Shown here: positions 25,125 through 37,545 of the stretch, piece by piece
Numbering within the stretch: the stretch's first letter is position 1
How the letters are laid out: every line of letters begins with the position of its first letter
From: Siphlonurus alternatus
Lineage: Eukaryota > Arthropoda > Insecta > Ephemeroptera > Siphlonuridae
Length of the DNA stretch: 64,000 nt
Reading direction: 5' to 3'
NCBI GenBank assembly: GCA_949825025.1
Contig: OX463780.1
Location: forward strand, 39,474,979 to 39,538,978
Notes under the pieces: model-generated
Database searches by the model: none
Told to the model about the DNA's origin: nothing
The model's input: only the letters and a program-made list of their open reading frames with translations
Made by a program: the position numbers and the translations under genes

Positions 25125-27400
25125 TATAATATACAGAGATATAAAATGGAAATTGTTATTTTGATAGAGATTTTGATATTGAAAATATTTATGTAAATGT
25201 GAATTACGTCCCTACGGCTTCTCCAAAGCTGCAAGTGTCATCAGCCAAGTGTGAGTTACGCAATTCTTTTACTTTAAAATATTACATAGAGATCAAGTAA
25301 GTACCGTACTGTAAGTTCCTTGTAGTCTCACTGTATTCACATTGTTTTTAAAGCAATATTTTATTTTTACAATTGTGGAGTTGAAATTCACGTAGCATTA
25401 TTTATTAAAATAAAAATAAATTTTAGACAGCTTGTGTGTTTAGTAGAATATTGTAGCGCATTGTATACTTTATTGAGTAAACATTATTAAATATAAAATG
25501 TAATTTTCTGTAATAATCTGCTTGTAAAGAAAAAAACACAAAACAAACAAGATCTTGAGCAAGACAAATAGTGGGGAGAACAGTTTTGCAGCTGCAATGA
25601 CAAATGCACTTGGCAAGAAAATGCAATATAAAGTACGCCCCTACATAATACATTAAACAATGCGGTAGGTCAGTTGTTAAGAACGTTCAATAAAAATCGA
25701 AGGATTGTAATTTATTTTAAAAAATAAGATTTTTTTGTAGTTGTTTATTGGAATTAATAACGTATAGTTCAAAACTGTGTTACAAATGAAAAATTAACTT
25801 TTTTTTAAAATGCAATAGAAAAAATTATCATATATTCAGTTTGAATTAAAAAATTGTAAATTGTAATACCAAAAATTAAGTCTAATATTTTAGTGTACAA
25901 GTATGTATAATATAGTATTTTGACTATGTAGTTTTGTTATTTTTTTAAAGCTATGATGTTAATACTTAAAATATCCAAAACAGAATCTCTAAAATTTGGA
26001 TACTTCAATATCATACCTTTGGTCATGTCGAAATACCATAATTGTATAACACAGAAATAATATTTCACAAATTTTTATCTTATATGACCATATTTCATAG
26101 CATATGACTTAACATATAATTTTATATATATAATATGAATATCAACAAACTGTGATAAAATAGAATATATTTTAATAATAATATTATTATTCCATCACCT
26201 CTTGAATAAATTAAATTTATTGAATATATTCTAGGTTGTATTTTTAACATAATCTTGGACTCTTTTCAAGAGAAGAGAGAGCTATACACTAGGGTAAAAA
26301 TCATTACTGCAGTAGAATATTCCAAGCACGCTGCAGCCTCTTCCCTCCACAACCCCTGTTACTGCATACAGACTGCAAATCTTGGCTACTGGACCTCATC
26401 TATACAACATGCAGTTTAGAGCTAGCAAGTGCATATACGTGATGCATTGCAATTGCATGCACTTTTACATGCACACTAATATAGAATGCAGTAACAGTAG
26501 TACCAACCAACACATTATCATTACAGCAAGTTATCCAACCATGACAGAAACAAAAACATAAACAGTCAAGTGGAGTCATTAAATAAAAAATAACTTGTTT
26601 TTTTTTTTCATCATGATAGTAAATAATGTGGTTTGTACATTTTTGACTTTATAATTTAGTAGTAATGAAAAAAAATATATTGCTGAATTTACGTGTATTA
26701 ATGTATTAATTTTCTTAAATATTTCATTATTTCCTGCATGAATATTATAAATAATGTTGAAAAAATTAAAAAAATATTGTTACCTTTCTTTTTAATTCTC
26801 ATGTTTAACCGCTGTGTCGTAAATACTAGCGTAGAATATAATGTAAAACATTGCACTATGTTGCATTTTTATAATAATTCATGCAAGTGCAGCAAGGCAT
26901 TGTGTATAGGTCAGAGATCAAAGAAACTTGAGCTTTTTTTACAATGCACAAGTCAAGTGCAGTTAAATGGACTTTTTTTTACTTCATTTAAATATTATGA
27001 ATTTTTTATTTTATTTATTTTTTTTTTACGCTACTATAAAAATATTCATGCAAATTAGGAACTAATAACAAAATTGTTTCTTTAAAAAACGTAATTCTAA
27101 GTTTTTCACACAACTTAAATTCATTCAAAACTCAATATTATATAACTTTCTTTTAATAATTATTACAAATTTAAAACTCTATAAGAAAAAATATTATTTC
27201 ATTTATATCAGAAGAAAATCTATAAATAATCATTCTAAAAATAAATGGCATTATTTAAATTGTACAATATGATTCATTCTATTTTTGCTTGCCTTGTACA
27301 TACATTGTCTTAGGTTGGTTTTTGTTCAAAAAGTTTCTTTTGTCTTTTATAGCAAAGAAGAAGAGTGAGTATAAAAAGAAAAAAAAATGATCAGGTTTGC
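25125..27400. other. gene-free AT-rich stretch
   Basis: No gene is supported. A GC-richer patch at 26260-26540 contains repeated TGCA-type words (GCATGCA, TTGCATGC). The 106-codon frame at 26738-27058 has AT-driven composition and no recognisable domain. Confidence 0.5.
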
Positions 27401-28189
27401 TGAGGCTTCAATAATGAGGAATTTGCATGCGTGAATCTGATTGGCTTAATCGAAAGAGGGGGCTGAGAAATACATGTGTGAATTTTATGCGAATTTTTTG
27501 AGCACTGCAAGTATGCTCAAATGCATATTTAAAAGATGCACTTTACCTGGAGGCGATGGCGCATCGCCAGTGACGTCATCGCTATGTCAGGTTCGGTTCA
27601 CTATAGATATGCATACCTGTACGCACCTGCATAACAGGTAGCCAATCAAAAACAATCTAGCCAAAATTCAAAATTTCAAATGCCTAGCCTATTAGTTTTA
27701 AAACTTAAAAAATGCACATTATTCCATATACGCGTATTGTAAAAACACACTGGGAGATAAGTAATATTACAAACGTACCTTTCATCATATTTAAATAATA
27801 GAAATTGTTTCGCAAATAGTTTCATTTAATTGAAGAGAAGATGCAATCGATGCAATATCAAGTCCTGCCACCAACTTTTCTGTTTAAATTATTGGCGATT
27901 ATTGGCGCGTCATGCATCAATCAGCCAATAAAAATGTGTAAATTTATCATACTGGACTCCTTCCGTATCTGCTGATTATCTATTGATTTATTTTATTAAA
28001 CCTAAAACTGAGCCTCTTTTCTTATCTACGAAGATAGTAGGATGCCGTAGGATTCAATATTTAAATTTATTAAGACCCTTGAATCATAATTTATCAATGT
28101 CTTTTCAACCCCCTGTTTGCTGCTGCTGAAACCAGAAACGGAAGGATTGAAAAATAAATACAGTTTTAATTTCAACATTTCTATAACGC

Positions 28190-28262
28190 CTGTACGTGGT
28201 CGAGTGGAAAAGCACTCGTCTTCCATGCAAGAGGTGAAGAGTTCAAATCTCCTCTGGTTCAT
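28190..28262 (+). pseudogene. tRNA-like sequence, glycine-type (UCC), left arm
   Basis: An A box TGGTCGAGTGG (28197-28207) and a B-box-like AGTTCAAATCT are spaced as in a tRNA. The anticodon arm CTCGT-CTTCCAT-GCAAG gives anticodon UCC, the variable region is 5 bases, and the T arm is AAGAG-TTCAAAT-CTCCT. The 7-base acceptor strands do not pair, so it is probably a tRNA-derived pseudogene or polymerase III promoter relic rather than a working tRNA. It points toward the palindrome centre. Confidence 0.6.
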
Positions 28263-28398
28263 TTTACATTTTTAGTAGCACGAAGAATTAATTCAAACGT
28301 ACGGGGTAAAATAATCTTATTTTTTCTTACAATATAATCATGTTATACTATTATAAGTCACACTTTTTCATTTAAATACGCACTTACAAAAACTTTGC

Positions 28399-28446
28399 AA
28401 AAAAAAAAAAAAAAAAAAAAAAAACAAAAAAACAAACAAACAAACA
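28399..28446. repeat. poly-A run with (CAAA) tail at the palindrome centre
   Basis: About 26 consecutive A are followed by several CAAA units. They lie almost exactly on the symmetry axis (28412) of the 2-kb palindrome. Confidence 0.9.
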
Positions 28447-28561
28447 AAAAAAGCGTTTCATTCAATGATAGAAAAATTAATAAGAAATTATAAACAAAAC
28501 TATTTTACCCCGTTTGAGTTAAAAATATGAAATAAACTTCTTCGTGCTACTAAAAATGTAA

Positions 28562-28634
28562 ATTGAACCGGGGGAGATTTGAACCCTTCACCTCTTGCAT
28601 GGAAGGCGAGCGCTTTTCCACTCGACCACATATA
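28562..28634 (-). pseudogene. tRNA-like sequence, glycine-type (UCC), right arm
   Basis: This is the mirror copy of the left-arm sequence on the minus strand, also directed toward the centre. It differs at several bases: the anticodon stem reads CTCGC-CTTCCAT-GCAAG, pairing slightly better than the left copy, and the T-arm 3' side is CTCCC. Acceptor strands again fail to pair. Confidence 0.6.
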
Positions 28635-29412
28635 GGCGTGTTGGAAAAGTTGAAATTAAAACTGTATTTATTTTTCAATCCTTCCGTTACTGGTTTCAGC
28701 AGCAGCAAACAGGGGGTTGAAAAGACATTGATAAATTATGATTCAAGGGTCTTAATAAATTTAAATATTGAGTCCTACGGCATCCTACTATCTTCGTAGA
28801 TAAGAAAAGAGGCTCAGTTTTAGGTTTAATAAAATAAATCAATAGATAATCAGCAGATACGGAAGGAGTCCAGTATGATAAATTTACACATTTTTATTGG
28901 CTGATTGATGCATGACGCGCCAATAATCGCCAATAATTTAAACAGAAAAGTTGGTGGCAGGACTTGATATTGCATCGATTGCATCTTCTCTTCAGTTAAA
29001 TGAAACTATTTGCGAAACAATTTCTATTATTTAAATATGATGAAAGGTACGTTTGTAATATTACTTATCTCCCAGTGTGTTTTTACAGTACGCGTATATG
29101 GAATAATGTGCATTTTTTAAGTTTTAAAACTAATAGGCTAGGCATTTGAAATTTTGAATTTTGGCTAGATTGTTTTTGATTGGCTACCTGTTATGCAGGT
29201 GCGTACAGGTATGCATATCTATAGTGAACCGAACCTGACATAGCGATGACGTCACTGGCGATGCGCCATCGCCTCCAGGTAAAGTGCATCTTTTAAATAT
29301 GCATTTGAGCATACTTGCAGTGCTCAAAAAATTCGCATAAAATTCACACATGTATTTCTCAGCCCCCTCTTTCGATTAAGCCAATCAGATTCACGCATGC
29401 AAATTCCTCATT

Positions 29413-29985
29413 GCCGACTTCAATTACAAGTCGTTCCACAACGTCCATTCTCTCTCTCTCTTTCCATCTATATATGTGTTGTCCCTTGACTCCAGATCAA
29501 AAACTCTAACTTAGTTTTCCCCACGAGTCCTCCCAACTAGCTATCATCGCTCAACAACACTAGATATTATTTTTCTACTGATCTCAGGGAAAAACTCACT
29601 TTTTCATAATAATCCATTTATTTCCTTTTTCTTACTATCTTCAACTTGGATCGTATGTCAGTTGAGCACTGTAATAATATTTTTTATTATTAGATAAGAA
29701 AATGTTGAATTTTCGTCTAACTTTAGACATTATTATCATCATCATGACATTTCATGTAGAAATAATAAATTTTATTCGTGACATTTGATTTTAATTTTAA
29801 TAATGTTGAAAGATGAGGTATAAGTAAAGGTAAAATATATAAATCAATCATATTTAGAATTACATTAAGTTATCCTTTAACATATTTTTATCGTAAAATA
29901 GCTTAATTTTAATACAATGCTAACTAATTAGTAATTAACAAATTAATTAGCACTTTTTACAACACTTAACTTTTTAGTAGATGTA
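29413..29985. other. gene-free stretch
   Basis: This is ordinary AT-rich sequence with a short CT run near 29450-29461. No gene is seen. Confidence 0.5.
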
Positions 29986-30493
29986 TTAAAGTGATCCTGG
30001 CCTGAAATGGAAAATTCAATTTTTTTTGCTGCTAGTGCTATAGTTATATTTACATATTCTTAAGATTGATTTTGAATCATTTTCGTCCATAAATTGCTTT
30101 AGTAATGCATATTAAAATATACAGCATCTAAATCTATATATAAATGTGGCAACGCAGCGACGACTGCTCATCAGCCGACAAGAGAGGGGAAAGAGGGGAA
30201 ATGAGTCGCAAGTTGAGAATACAAGTGGTTTGTGCGAACGCGCCAGTTAGGTCTACACCTTGCAGGCACAAAATGTAAACTAAACCTTACCGTAAAAGTG
30301 AGCAAAATTCTTTTCATTCTCATGCAAGCTGACTTTCTAAGTATGCGCTCCTATTGATATTTCCTATAGTGAAATTATTCTAAAATTGAAAATACTGCCG
30401 AATTTACGGTAGCACTTATAAACAAAAACAAATTATCATGAGGAGTAAATAGTTATATCATATTATATTATAATATATATATATATACATATT

Positions 30494-30648
30494 GATATTA
30501 TATTATATTATATTATATTATATTATATTATATTATATTATATTATATTATATTATATTATATTATATTATATTATATTATATTATATTATATTATATTA
30601 TATTATATTATATTATATTATATTATATTATATTATATTATATTATAT
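30494..30648. repeat. (TATTA)n microsatellite, about 31 units
   Basis: This is a long, nearly uninterrupted pentanucleotide array inside the 2.74-kb transposon. Confidence 0.96.
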
Positions 30649-30783
30649 GATTATTAAAATGTATCTCCTTGAGATGTAATTATTGTATTTCAACAACATG
30701 AATTTGGAATTAAATTTAATAATTGGAAATTAATGTTAAGTACTGTATAATATGGTAAAAATTATATGTATATTATATAAAAA

Positions 30784-31107
30784 CAATGGAGTATTGTCCT
30801 CATTTTTTTTTTTATTGTAGAAATGGATAGAGGGTGCAAAGTTATGTTACCCTGATTTTTTTCAGATTTTTTAGAGCCCGGGAAGTATTTTTAAAAAATT
30901 ATTGAAAGTTATTTTTGTGACGTCACGAGACGCCGCTCCTTAAGAAAAAGATAGGACTTGTCGCCGCATGACGTCACAAAAAGGACTTTCAATAATTTTT
31001 TAAAAATACTTCCAGGGCTCTAAAAAATCTGAAAAAAATCAGGGTAGCATAACTTTGCACCCTCTATCCATTTCTACAATAAAAAAAATTAGGTCAATAC
31101 TCCATTG
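30784..31107. mobile_element. family-A foldback element, copy 3 (complete ends)
   Basis: Terminal CAATGGAGTATTG and CAATACTCCATTG are exact inverted complements. Arms of about 145 bp carry the full family-A motif series, with TGACGTCA on both sides of a centre reading CGCCGCTCCTTAAGAAAAAG. It is nested in the 2.74-kb TTAA element. This is the best reference copy for the family. Confidence 0.92.
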
Positions 31108-31669
31108 TTGGAGTAAAAGTTTTAACAAGTTAAAAGAATATAGGTATGTTCGCAAATAGACAATATCAGAAAGAATCTATATTTATTTATTGATGATCCT
31201 TATATTCCATGTAGAGTTGGTTCACCAAAAAAAAAAAAAAAAGATTCTTTGTGATGGTGCATTTTGTATTTACGAATTGACCTTGCAATCAACAATCATG
31301 TCACCAGAATAAAAAAATTTCACAGTCATGCTTTTAACAAGGAATATTTATCCAAAAAAATATACTGGCTTAAACAGTGCTATTCTTCGCCAATGAGCTT
31401 CCAAGTAAAGTGGAAAAAAAAATGTATCCCATATTACTTTATTATAAGTTAGCATGCTGTGAAATTATTAATAGTGTCCCCGAAAATGGGTAAAAAGAAT
31501 AATAATAATAGTGTTAAATGCAGGACTGTAAATTTTCATAAACAGCTTCTGATAATCTTGATAATATATCAGTAAATAATAACGTTCGTTAATCGTTATG
31601 TTTCCTTTCAAAATTGCAGCGCAGATTGCGTATAACTGGTTATATTGCACAAATATTTTATTATTTTAA

Positions 31670-32039
31670 GGTAGAGATAACACGAATCAGCTGGTCCAAT
31701 GCTAAAAAAATCCCATTAATAAAAATTATGAAAAAAATTTAAAATATTCTCCTCTACATCCCCTATCAGTAGGTAAAATATCAGGTATACAAAAACGATC
31801 TAGTTTTCGAGTAATTAATGTTTAAAGTTGACGAATTGAACATGGAAGTTCCATTTCTCCATGTTAATTTAGAGAACTTTAAAAATTAATTACTCGAAAA
31901 CTAGCTCGTTTTTGTGTAACTGATTTTTTACCTACTGATAGGGGATGTAGAGGAGAACAATTTGAATTTTTTTCATAATTTTTATGAGTGGGATTTTTTT
32001 TAGCATTGCATGGGCCAGCTGATCCGTATTATCTCTACC
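31670..32039. mobile_element. family-B inverted-repeat element, copy 2, at TTAA
   Basis: The ends GGTAGAGATAA and TTATCTCTACC are flanked by TTAA (31666-31669 and 32040-32043). The arms pair nearly throughout, including CAGCTG(G/A)TC-like and TTCGAGTAATTAAT-like blocks. The interior differs from copy 1 at 15854, so the two share ends more than bodies. It is nested inside the 2.74-kb transposon. Confidence 0.87.
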
Positions 32040-32571
32040 TTAAAAAATTAGTATGAAAAAATGATGTAAAATAGTGTTCAATTTTACATCAATTATATTT
32101 TATTTCGATATTATTATATACTTTTACATGAATTGAATGTACTATATATATATTATAAAATTACTTGCGTATATAAGGTCATCAAATAAATTTGATTTCA
32201 AAACTATACTTTATGCAGTAAAAAAGAGTGCATGTATTATGTATTGAAAACTCCCAATTATATTAAAATATAATACAACGTCTTACATATTTTATCATGC
32301 TTTTCTAATAATTATTAAAGTAATCATAGATTTAACCTTTTTTTTTCAACTTCGTTATACAATTATTGCTTTGCATTTCAGTCAAATAATATATATTTAT
32401 TGTGTTATTTTTTTCTTTGCATGGTTCTTCTCCCATGTTCTTCTCCTAAACTCGTTCAAAATATCAGCGCTGTTTCTTCTCTCCCCACTCTAGTTAGCCA
32501 ACAGGCCAATCGGCAATGATGTGAGGTGTGACGTCACTATACTCAAGGCTAGAGCGGCGTTGTCGGATTTC

Positions 32572-32599
32572 TTGAGTATTATGATATCATAATACTCAA
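32572..32599. repeat. 28-bp perfect palindrome
   Basis: TTGAGTATTATGAT is followed immediately by its exact inverted complement, so the sequence is self-complementary with no loop. It lies in the right subterminal region of the 2.74-kb element. It may bind a dimeric protein, possibly a transposase, or may be chance. Confidence 0.8.
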
Positions 32600-32734
32600 A
32601 ATTTTGTACTTTCTTGCCGCTGCCTCGCGGAAATGCACCGGATATGCCGGAAATGATGCAAATGTTAATTATTAACTAAAAGAACTCTCGGCGACTGCAT
32701 TTTTTGTCATTTCAGGCCAGGATCACTTTAATGT

Positions 32735-35700
32735 GCGTCGATCACCATGATAAAAAATACTGTAGTATTTGCAAAAAAGTACACATAAAATTCCAATTAC
32801 TACATATTTTCTTGCATTGCTTGCAACAAGCACAGTTATTTCAAAATAATAGTTAATTTTGTACCTATTTAATATCTATAGTATTACCAATACTGAATAG
32901 TATATTAGTATAATATTATACGAGAAAGACACATATATATATTATATATACTAAATTTTTACAGATATTTTGTGACATACCCATAAAAATCCTCCTCAAT
33001 CGACCATAAAATTAACTTTACGTACAGATAAATGGGTGAATTATGACCCATATATTTTTTAGTATCGTTAAGTTTCTATGGGATTCCGTGCGGCTGGTTA
33101 ACGGACATCGCTTCAATGCTCGGTCGCGCACTTCGAGTGGAGTGAAATTGTACTCTAGAAGCGGCACACTGGGCGATAAGAGGCCACTATACGAGCACTT
33201 TGGTACCTCGTTGCACGGGCAGCCCCAGGGTTTACAAAGTCTGAAAAGATACAGGTCGGACCATTTTCTCGTGCACCTCAGAGAGTACCTTACCACTCTC
33301 ATGCACATGTAGTTCTAGAATATTCCTCAACATTAGTAGCCATAGTGTAATATTTCCCAGTGGTATTCTCATTGATATATTATAAGATTTTTGAAATCAT
33401 ACAGAGAACTTTGAAATAAAATAGGACGTTTATCATAAATATGCTACTAATTTTTAAATAAAAATAATTTTGACATATCTATGCAGGAAACTTTGTATTT
33501 TTTGGATGATTCTATATAGGCCTAATTTAATTGTGAAACTAGTTGTAATGGTTATCATGCAAAATAATATATATATATGATAATGATGATGATGAAATCA
33601 TAGCATTTACATACATTATAAAACTAACAATAAGATTATGTTATCCTGAAGTTAGGTAACATGTTCAGCATAAAAATGGAGCGAAGTTTATATCATACAG
33701 GACGTCTGGAAGTTTAATTATGAACGTGGTGATCAAACGAGGATAAAAAACACTGCAGGCAAAGGTTAGTTTCTTATCTTATATTTCTGATAACGACCTT
33801 TAGAGAATGTGACGTTTTTTAGCGCTTGATCGGTGTGCTCTCTAATACAGTATACTTCTCATTTAATTTCATTCTTATGGCAAGGCATTTATTTTTTTAA
33901 TATTCATTCACATTCAATGAGAAGAAAATACATACTTAGCAGCTTAGCAGCACTTAATTCACTTATTTAGGCTAATAATTTAAAAACTACTTTAACCATA
34001 AACATATTGCATGTCAGAACAAGTCCTTTGTTCTCAATTTTTGTTACTATTTTATCCATACTACCTCTCTACCTCTTTGTATAGTGTGACATTTTACGAT
34101 GCGAGCGGACCACTACCCAACTGGTGTATTCTAGTACGTGGACTAAACTGCACTACAGAGGTCATATCCCAGGTGGAAACAAGGCAGACAAAAAACGTAC
34201 CTACTTTGTGAGAGTACATACTTGTTACAAGAAGGATCAAAATCTCTAGGGTGTTAGATAAAAAAAAATGGAAAACTATATAAAATTCTACTTATCTTAT
34301 ATATTCATCATGATAATTATAATACATAAGTTATTACATTTTAAAAGAAAGTTTACTTGGAATAGATTTTTCAATATTAATATTTATTATATTTCAGTTT
34401 TTAATGGTATTTTATTTTTACACCTTATGTAAAAATTTAAATACATAATTATGTTATGTAAACTTTTCTCAACATAAATAACACCAATGGTCCGTGTTAT
34501 AACTATGATGTAAGCATGTTTATGTTTAAGAAAATGTACACTCGTCATCTTGGAAAATATTCGTGTGTCAATCACCATTGTGAGTAAATCACAAGACTTG
34601 CTGATTAACAAGCCTAATTTTTTCAAGGCGATGACTGTACATCAATGTAACTAATATGAATTTCTATACCAGTTGCTCATAAAAAAGTGCATAGTATAAT
34701 TATATAATATCCCTGCATAGGTCTTAAATAATTTTTAGTTCTTTAATTATTTTTTATTGACAACTTTCAAGTTTCTAAAAGGGCAATAAAATAGTACTGC
34801 ATATATCTACTGCATTACCCTTGCCTGTATTTAATCTTCAAGTTTCCTTTTTGGTTACAACGTCCAAATTTTACAATCAGTGGTTGTAAATATTTTGTGA
34901 AGTAAGAATCAAGTGCTGAAGTCATATTTTCAAGAGAAAAATAAGCCTTGCAGTGTGTTTTAAAAATATAATTTAGTTTGCAACGGAAATTAAAATTTTC
35001 TTTTAAAGATTATACAAGAACGGAAAATATTATTACTAACCACAATAATTATATAACTTTTTTAAAACAAAAAGAAACTATTTGTATACATAAAATATGT
35101 TAATTTAAATTTGCTCTTCAATATTTTGAAGTCATATTATAAGAAATAAATGAATTTTTGTGTAATATAATATAAAAAAAACATGTAATAGTTTTAGTGA
35201 CCTAATAAAGAATTGTCAATTACATAATTTATTACAGCTATATTATAAGTTGAAAATTAGCTCGAAGTAGTTCTTTAAGTATTTGGTTGTGGTATAAAGC
35301 AGTTGGCTTGGAGCCATACCTTCTTCTACTGCAGCAAAGAACACACCATGCAGGCTTCCGTGGCTCAAAAAGAGCAGGGCGAAGAGGACACAAAAATCTC
35401 AACTGCTAGAGAGAAGAGAAAACGATTTCATTACAAATGTAATCGTTTGAGGGCACAATTTATATATGAAAAAAAAAACGAAAAGAAGAAAACTGAGCAA
35501 GAAAAAAAAATAAAAAAAAAAACAGAGTTAGAGTTTTTGTACGTATAAAATTTACTTAAATCTTGAAAATATTACATGAAATAAAATTTTAAGGTTACAA
35601 AAAATTATTTGTGGTGAGTAATAATAAAATAATTAAAAAAATAAAAATGTTTTTATAACTGAATACCTTTATCGTGTTATATTAAAGTACTAATCGGAAG

Positions 35701-36325
35701 AAAATTTTACAAAGTAATGTTGAATTAATTCTTCTTTGCTTATTATTGATAGTAGTTAGTAACATTATTTATAACATTATTTAATAAAGAAATAATGTAT
35801 TAAACAACGTTAATATATATTATACTATAATTATATTTGTACAGAAACTTAATAGAAAAATTGTTTGGTCTTCTTTATGTTGTAAATAAAGCAGAAAGTA
35901 AATAATATATTATATAGAAGAAATTAATATCTTTATAACTATGTCAAGTAGACATTTATTTTAATGTCTATATAGTCCTACGTCATGTTTTAAGAATGAG
36001 TGTATACTATGAGCTCTTATGATAAGTGTTTCTTGTAGACTTTACTTCTTATTTTTCTCCAATGTTTTTAAACTTTTTATCATTAAAAATTTTAATTTTA
36101 TTTTTTCTTTTGTTGTTGTTTGTATTGGATTGTAAGAAAGAGACTTAGAGTATAATAATCTGTATCATGACTTCAACAAAACTAGAAAGTATGAGAACTT
36201 TTATATGGTTGAAAGCCTTGCTACTGGAATGAAATCATATCGACGACAGCAACTTGGCAGTGCAGGCAGTTGTAGAGGAGTTTTCAAGCCAGACAACTTC
36301 TGATGAACTCAAGTTGTGTGTATAA
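32735..36325. other. mostly gene-free stretch with weak islands
   Basis: AT-rich, with GC-richer patches at 33060-33312 (below), 34080-34200 (66-codon frame ending near a CAG/GTGG donor-like site) and 35300-35460 (81-codon basic frame that becomes a poly-A-driven Lys repeat). None has a recognisable protein or paired splice sites. Confidence 0.4.
33075..33312 (+). mobile_element. GC-rich island, possible old tRNA-derived SINE
   Basis: The 5' part, with GGCTGGTTAACGG and GGTCGCGCACTTCGA, has the order and spacing of tRNA A- and B-box regions but deviates at key bases, and I cannot fold it. The remaining ~170 bp is GC-rich and open on both strands (about 90 codons each). It could instead be a conserved regulatory element or an exon fragment. 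Confidence 0.3.
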
Positions 36326-36493
<168 letters not shown>

Positions 36494-36494
36494 G

Positions 36495-37540
36495 CTGTGG
36501 ACTCTTGGGCTTTTTAACTTAGATACAAAAAGAAATACCTTTTACCTCATATTTTTTTTATCTCAGAACTAAACAAGAAACTTTTTTTAAGTCAATGCAA
36601 TTTATAAAAAATTAAATTTATAAAATTGAGTTTTTGTTTCATATAATAACAAAACGAAAAGATTTCAACACAATCGTACACCATACAAAATAAACATTTA
36701 TTTATATAAGAGTAATTTTCAAATAAATTGTTTATTTATTTATATATTTCACTAATATAAATTACAAAAAAAAAAAAAAAAAAAAGGTGAAATGGGATAT
36801 TTTACAAGGCACTGTTGAACGCCAATACACATAAAGTGGTAAAATATTTTAAAATTATACCCTTTACAAAAATACCCTTTGTGTTTTCTCCCTTACGTGC
36901 AGTTTATTTTTTGTAACAAAGAACAATTTTTTTTAATTATAATTTTTCAAAATTAAACAACTACGTACATGGCATTATATAAGCCAAAAGACAGTTCTTT
37001 AAAAAAATTTGAATTAAACTCAAGCCATATATATACCAGTATTTATGTACAAGTACTGTACAACTTATCTGGACAGCTTTTGTGTCCATGGACACACTCT
37101 GTGGAGAACCGAGAACCTGTTTATCTGTGGTGTGCCTGGACATTTTGGACGGGTTAAATCAATCTTTTAGTTTTTAAGATATGCGTCAGTTTGTCTAATA
37201 AATATTGCTTTTATAATTAGTGGATGATCAAATACGCTTAGCTTGCAGTGCAAATTAAAGTCACTGTAGTGTATTAATCTAGTTTTTTACTAAAAAAAAA
37301 TGTTTTAAAATATAACGTTTCTTTTTCTATTTACAAAAAAATTATATAAAGTATATAAATATAAACTTAAATTACAGTTATAAAATACATTTAATCATCC
37401 TTGTGGAAACATGTAAGCATTAAAAAAAATGTATATATAAAATGTATCTTTCTTAAGACCTTTTTACCATTCAACGTAAAAAGTTAACCAATACTAGTTC
37501 GTTTTTTTTTTTTTTTTTTTTTTTTTTGTATATTCGAGAA
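36495..37540. other. gene-free AT-rich stretch
   Basis: Contains an A run at about 36768-36785 and a T run of about 26 at 37502-37527. A short patch at 36960-37150 has a GTGTCCATGGACAC palindrome and frames of about 60 codons on both strands. Nothing is recognised. Confidence 0.5.
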
Positions 37541-37545
37541 ATGTT

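Larger units (their letters stand above)
27413..29412. repeat. 2-kb near-perfect palindrome
   Basis: The left arm (27413-28287) is the inverted complement of the right arm (28538-29412). Position sums stay constant at 56825 at both ends and at the inner boundary, so the arms have no net length difference over about 875 bp. Scattered single-base differences exist (for example in the tRNA-like segments and near 28135 versus 28690). The central ~250 bp is a diverged spacer with weaker symmetry and a long A run. Flanks show CTTCAAT at 27406-27412 directly abutting the left end, and again at 29418-29424, five bases beyond the right end. This may be a 7-bp target duplication with a slightly asymmetric element. 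There is no coding sequence; frames in each arm are mirror copies of each other. Confidence 0.95.
29990..32727. mobile_element. 2.74-kb non-autonomous TTAA transposon
   Basis: The termini AGTGATCCTGGCCTGAAATG and its inverted complement are flanked by TTAA at 29986-29989 and 32728-32731. TIR identity is perfect over 20 bp and fades after about 25. The interior has no frame longer than 62 codons, so it carries no transposase. It contains a (TATTA)n block, a family-A element and a family-B element, all of which may be later insertions or expansions. The right subterminal region (32430-32700) is GC-richer, with GTGACGTCAC and a 28-bp palindrome. The TTAA target points to piggyBac- or Kolobok-like machinery acting in trans. 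Confidence 0.83.

Noticed and set aside
28190..28262. Functional tRNA-Gly gene
   Set aside because: A and B boxes and the anticodon arm are present, but the acceptor strands do not pair and the T stem has mismatches.
28026..28799. Two 78-codon frames with nearly the same protein on opposite strands
   Set aside because: They are mirror images in the arms of the 2-kb palindrome, overlap the tRNA-like sequences and have no recognisable domain.
33018..33312. Protein-coding exon in the 33-kb island
   Set aside because: Frames of about 90 codons exist on both strands without preference; a tRNA-like 5' part makes an old SINE at least as likely.
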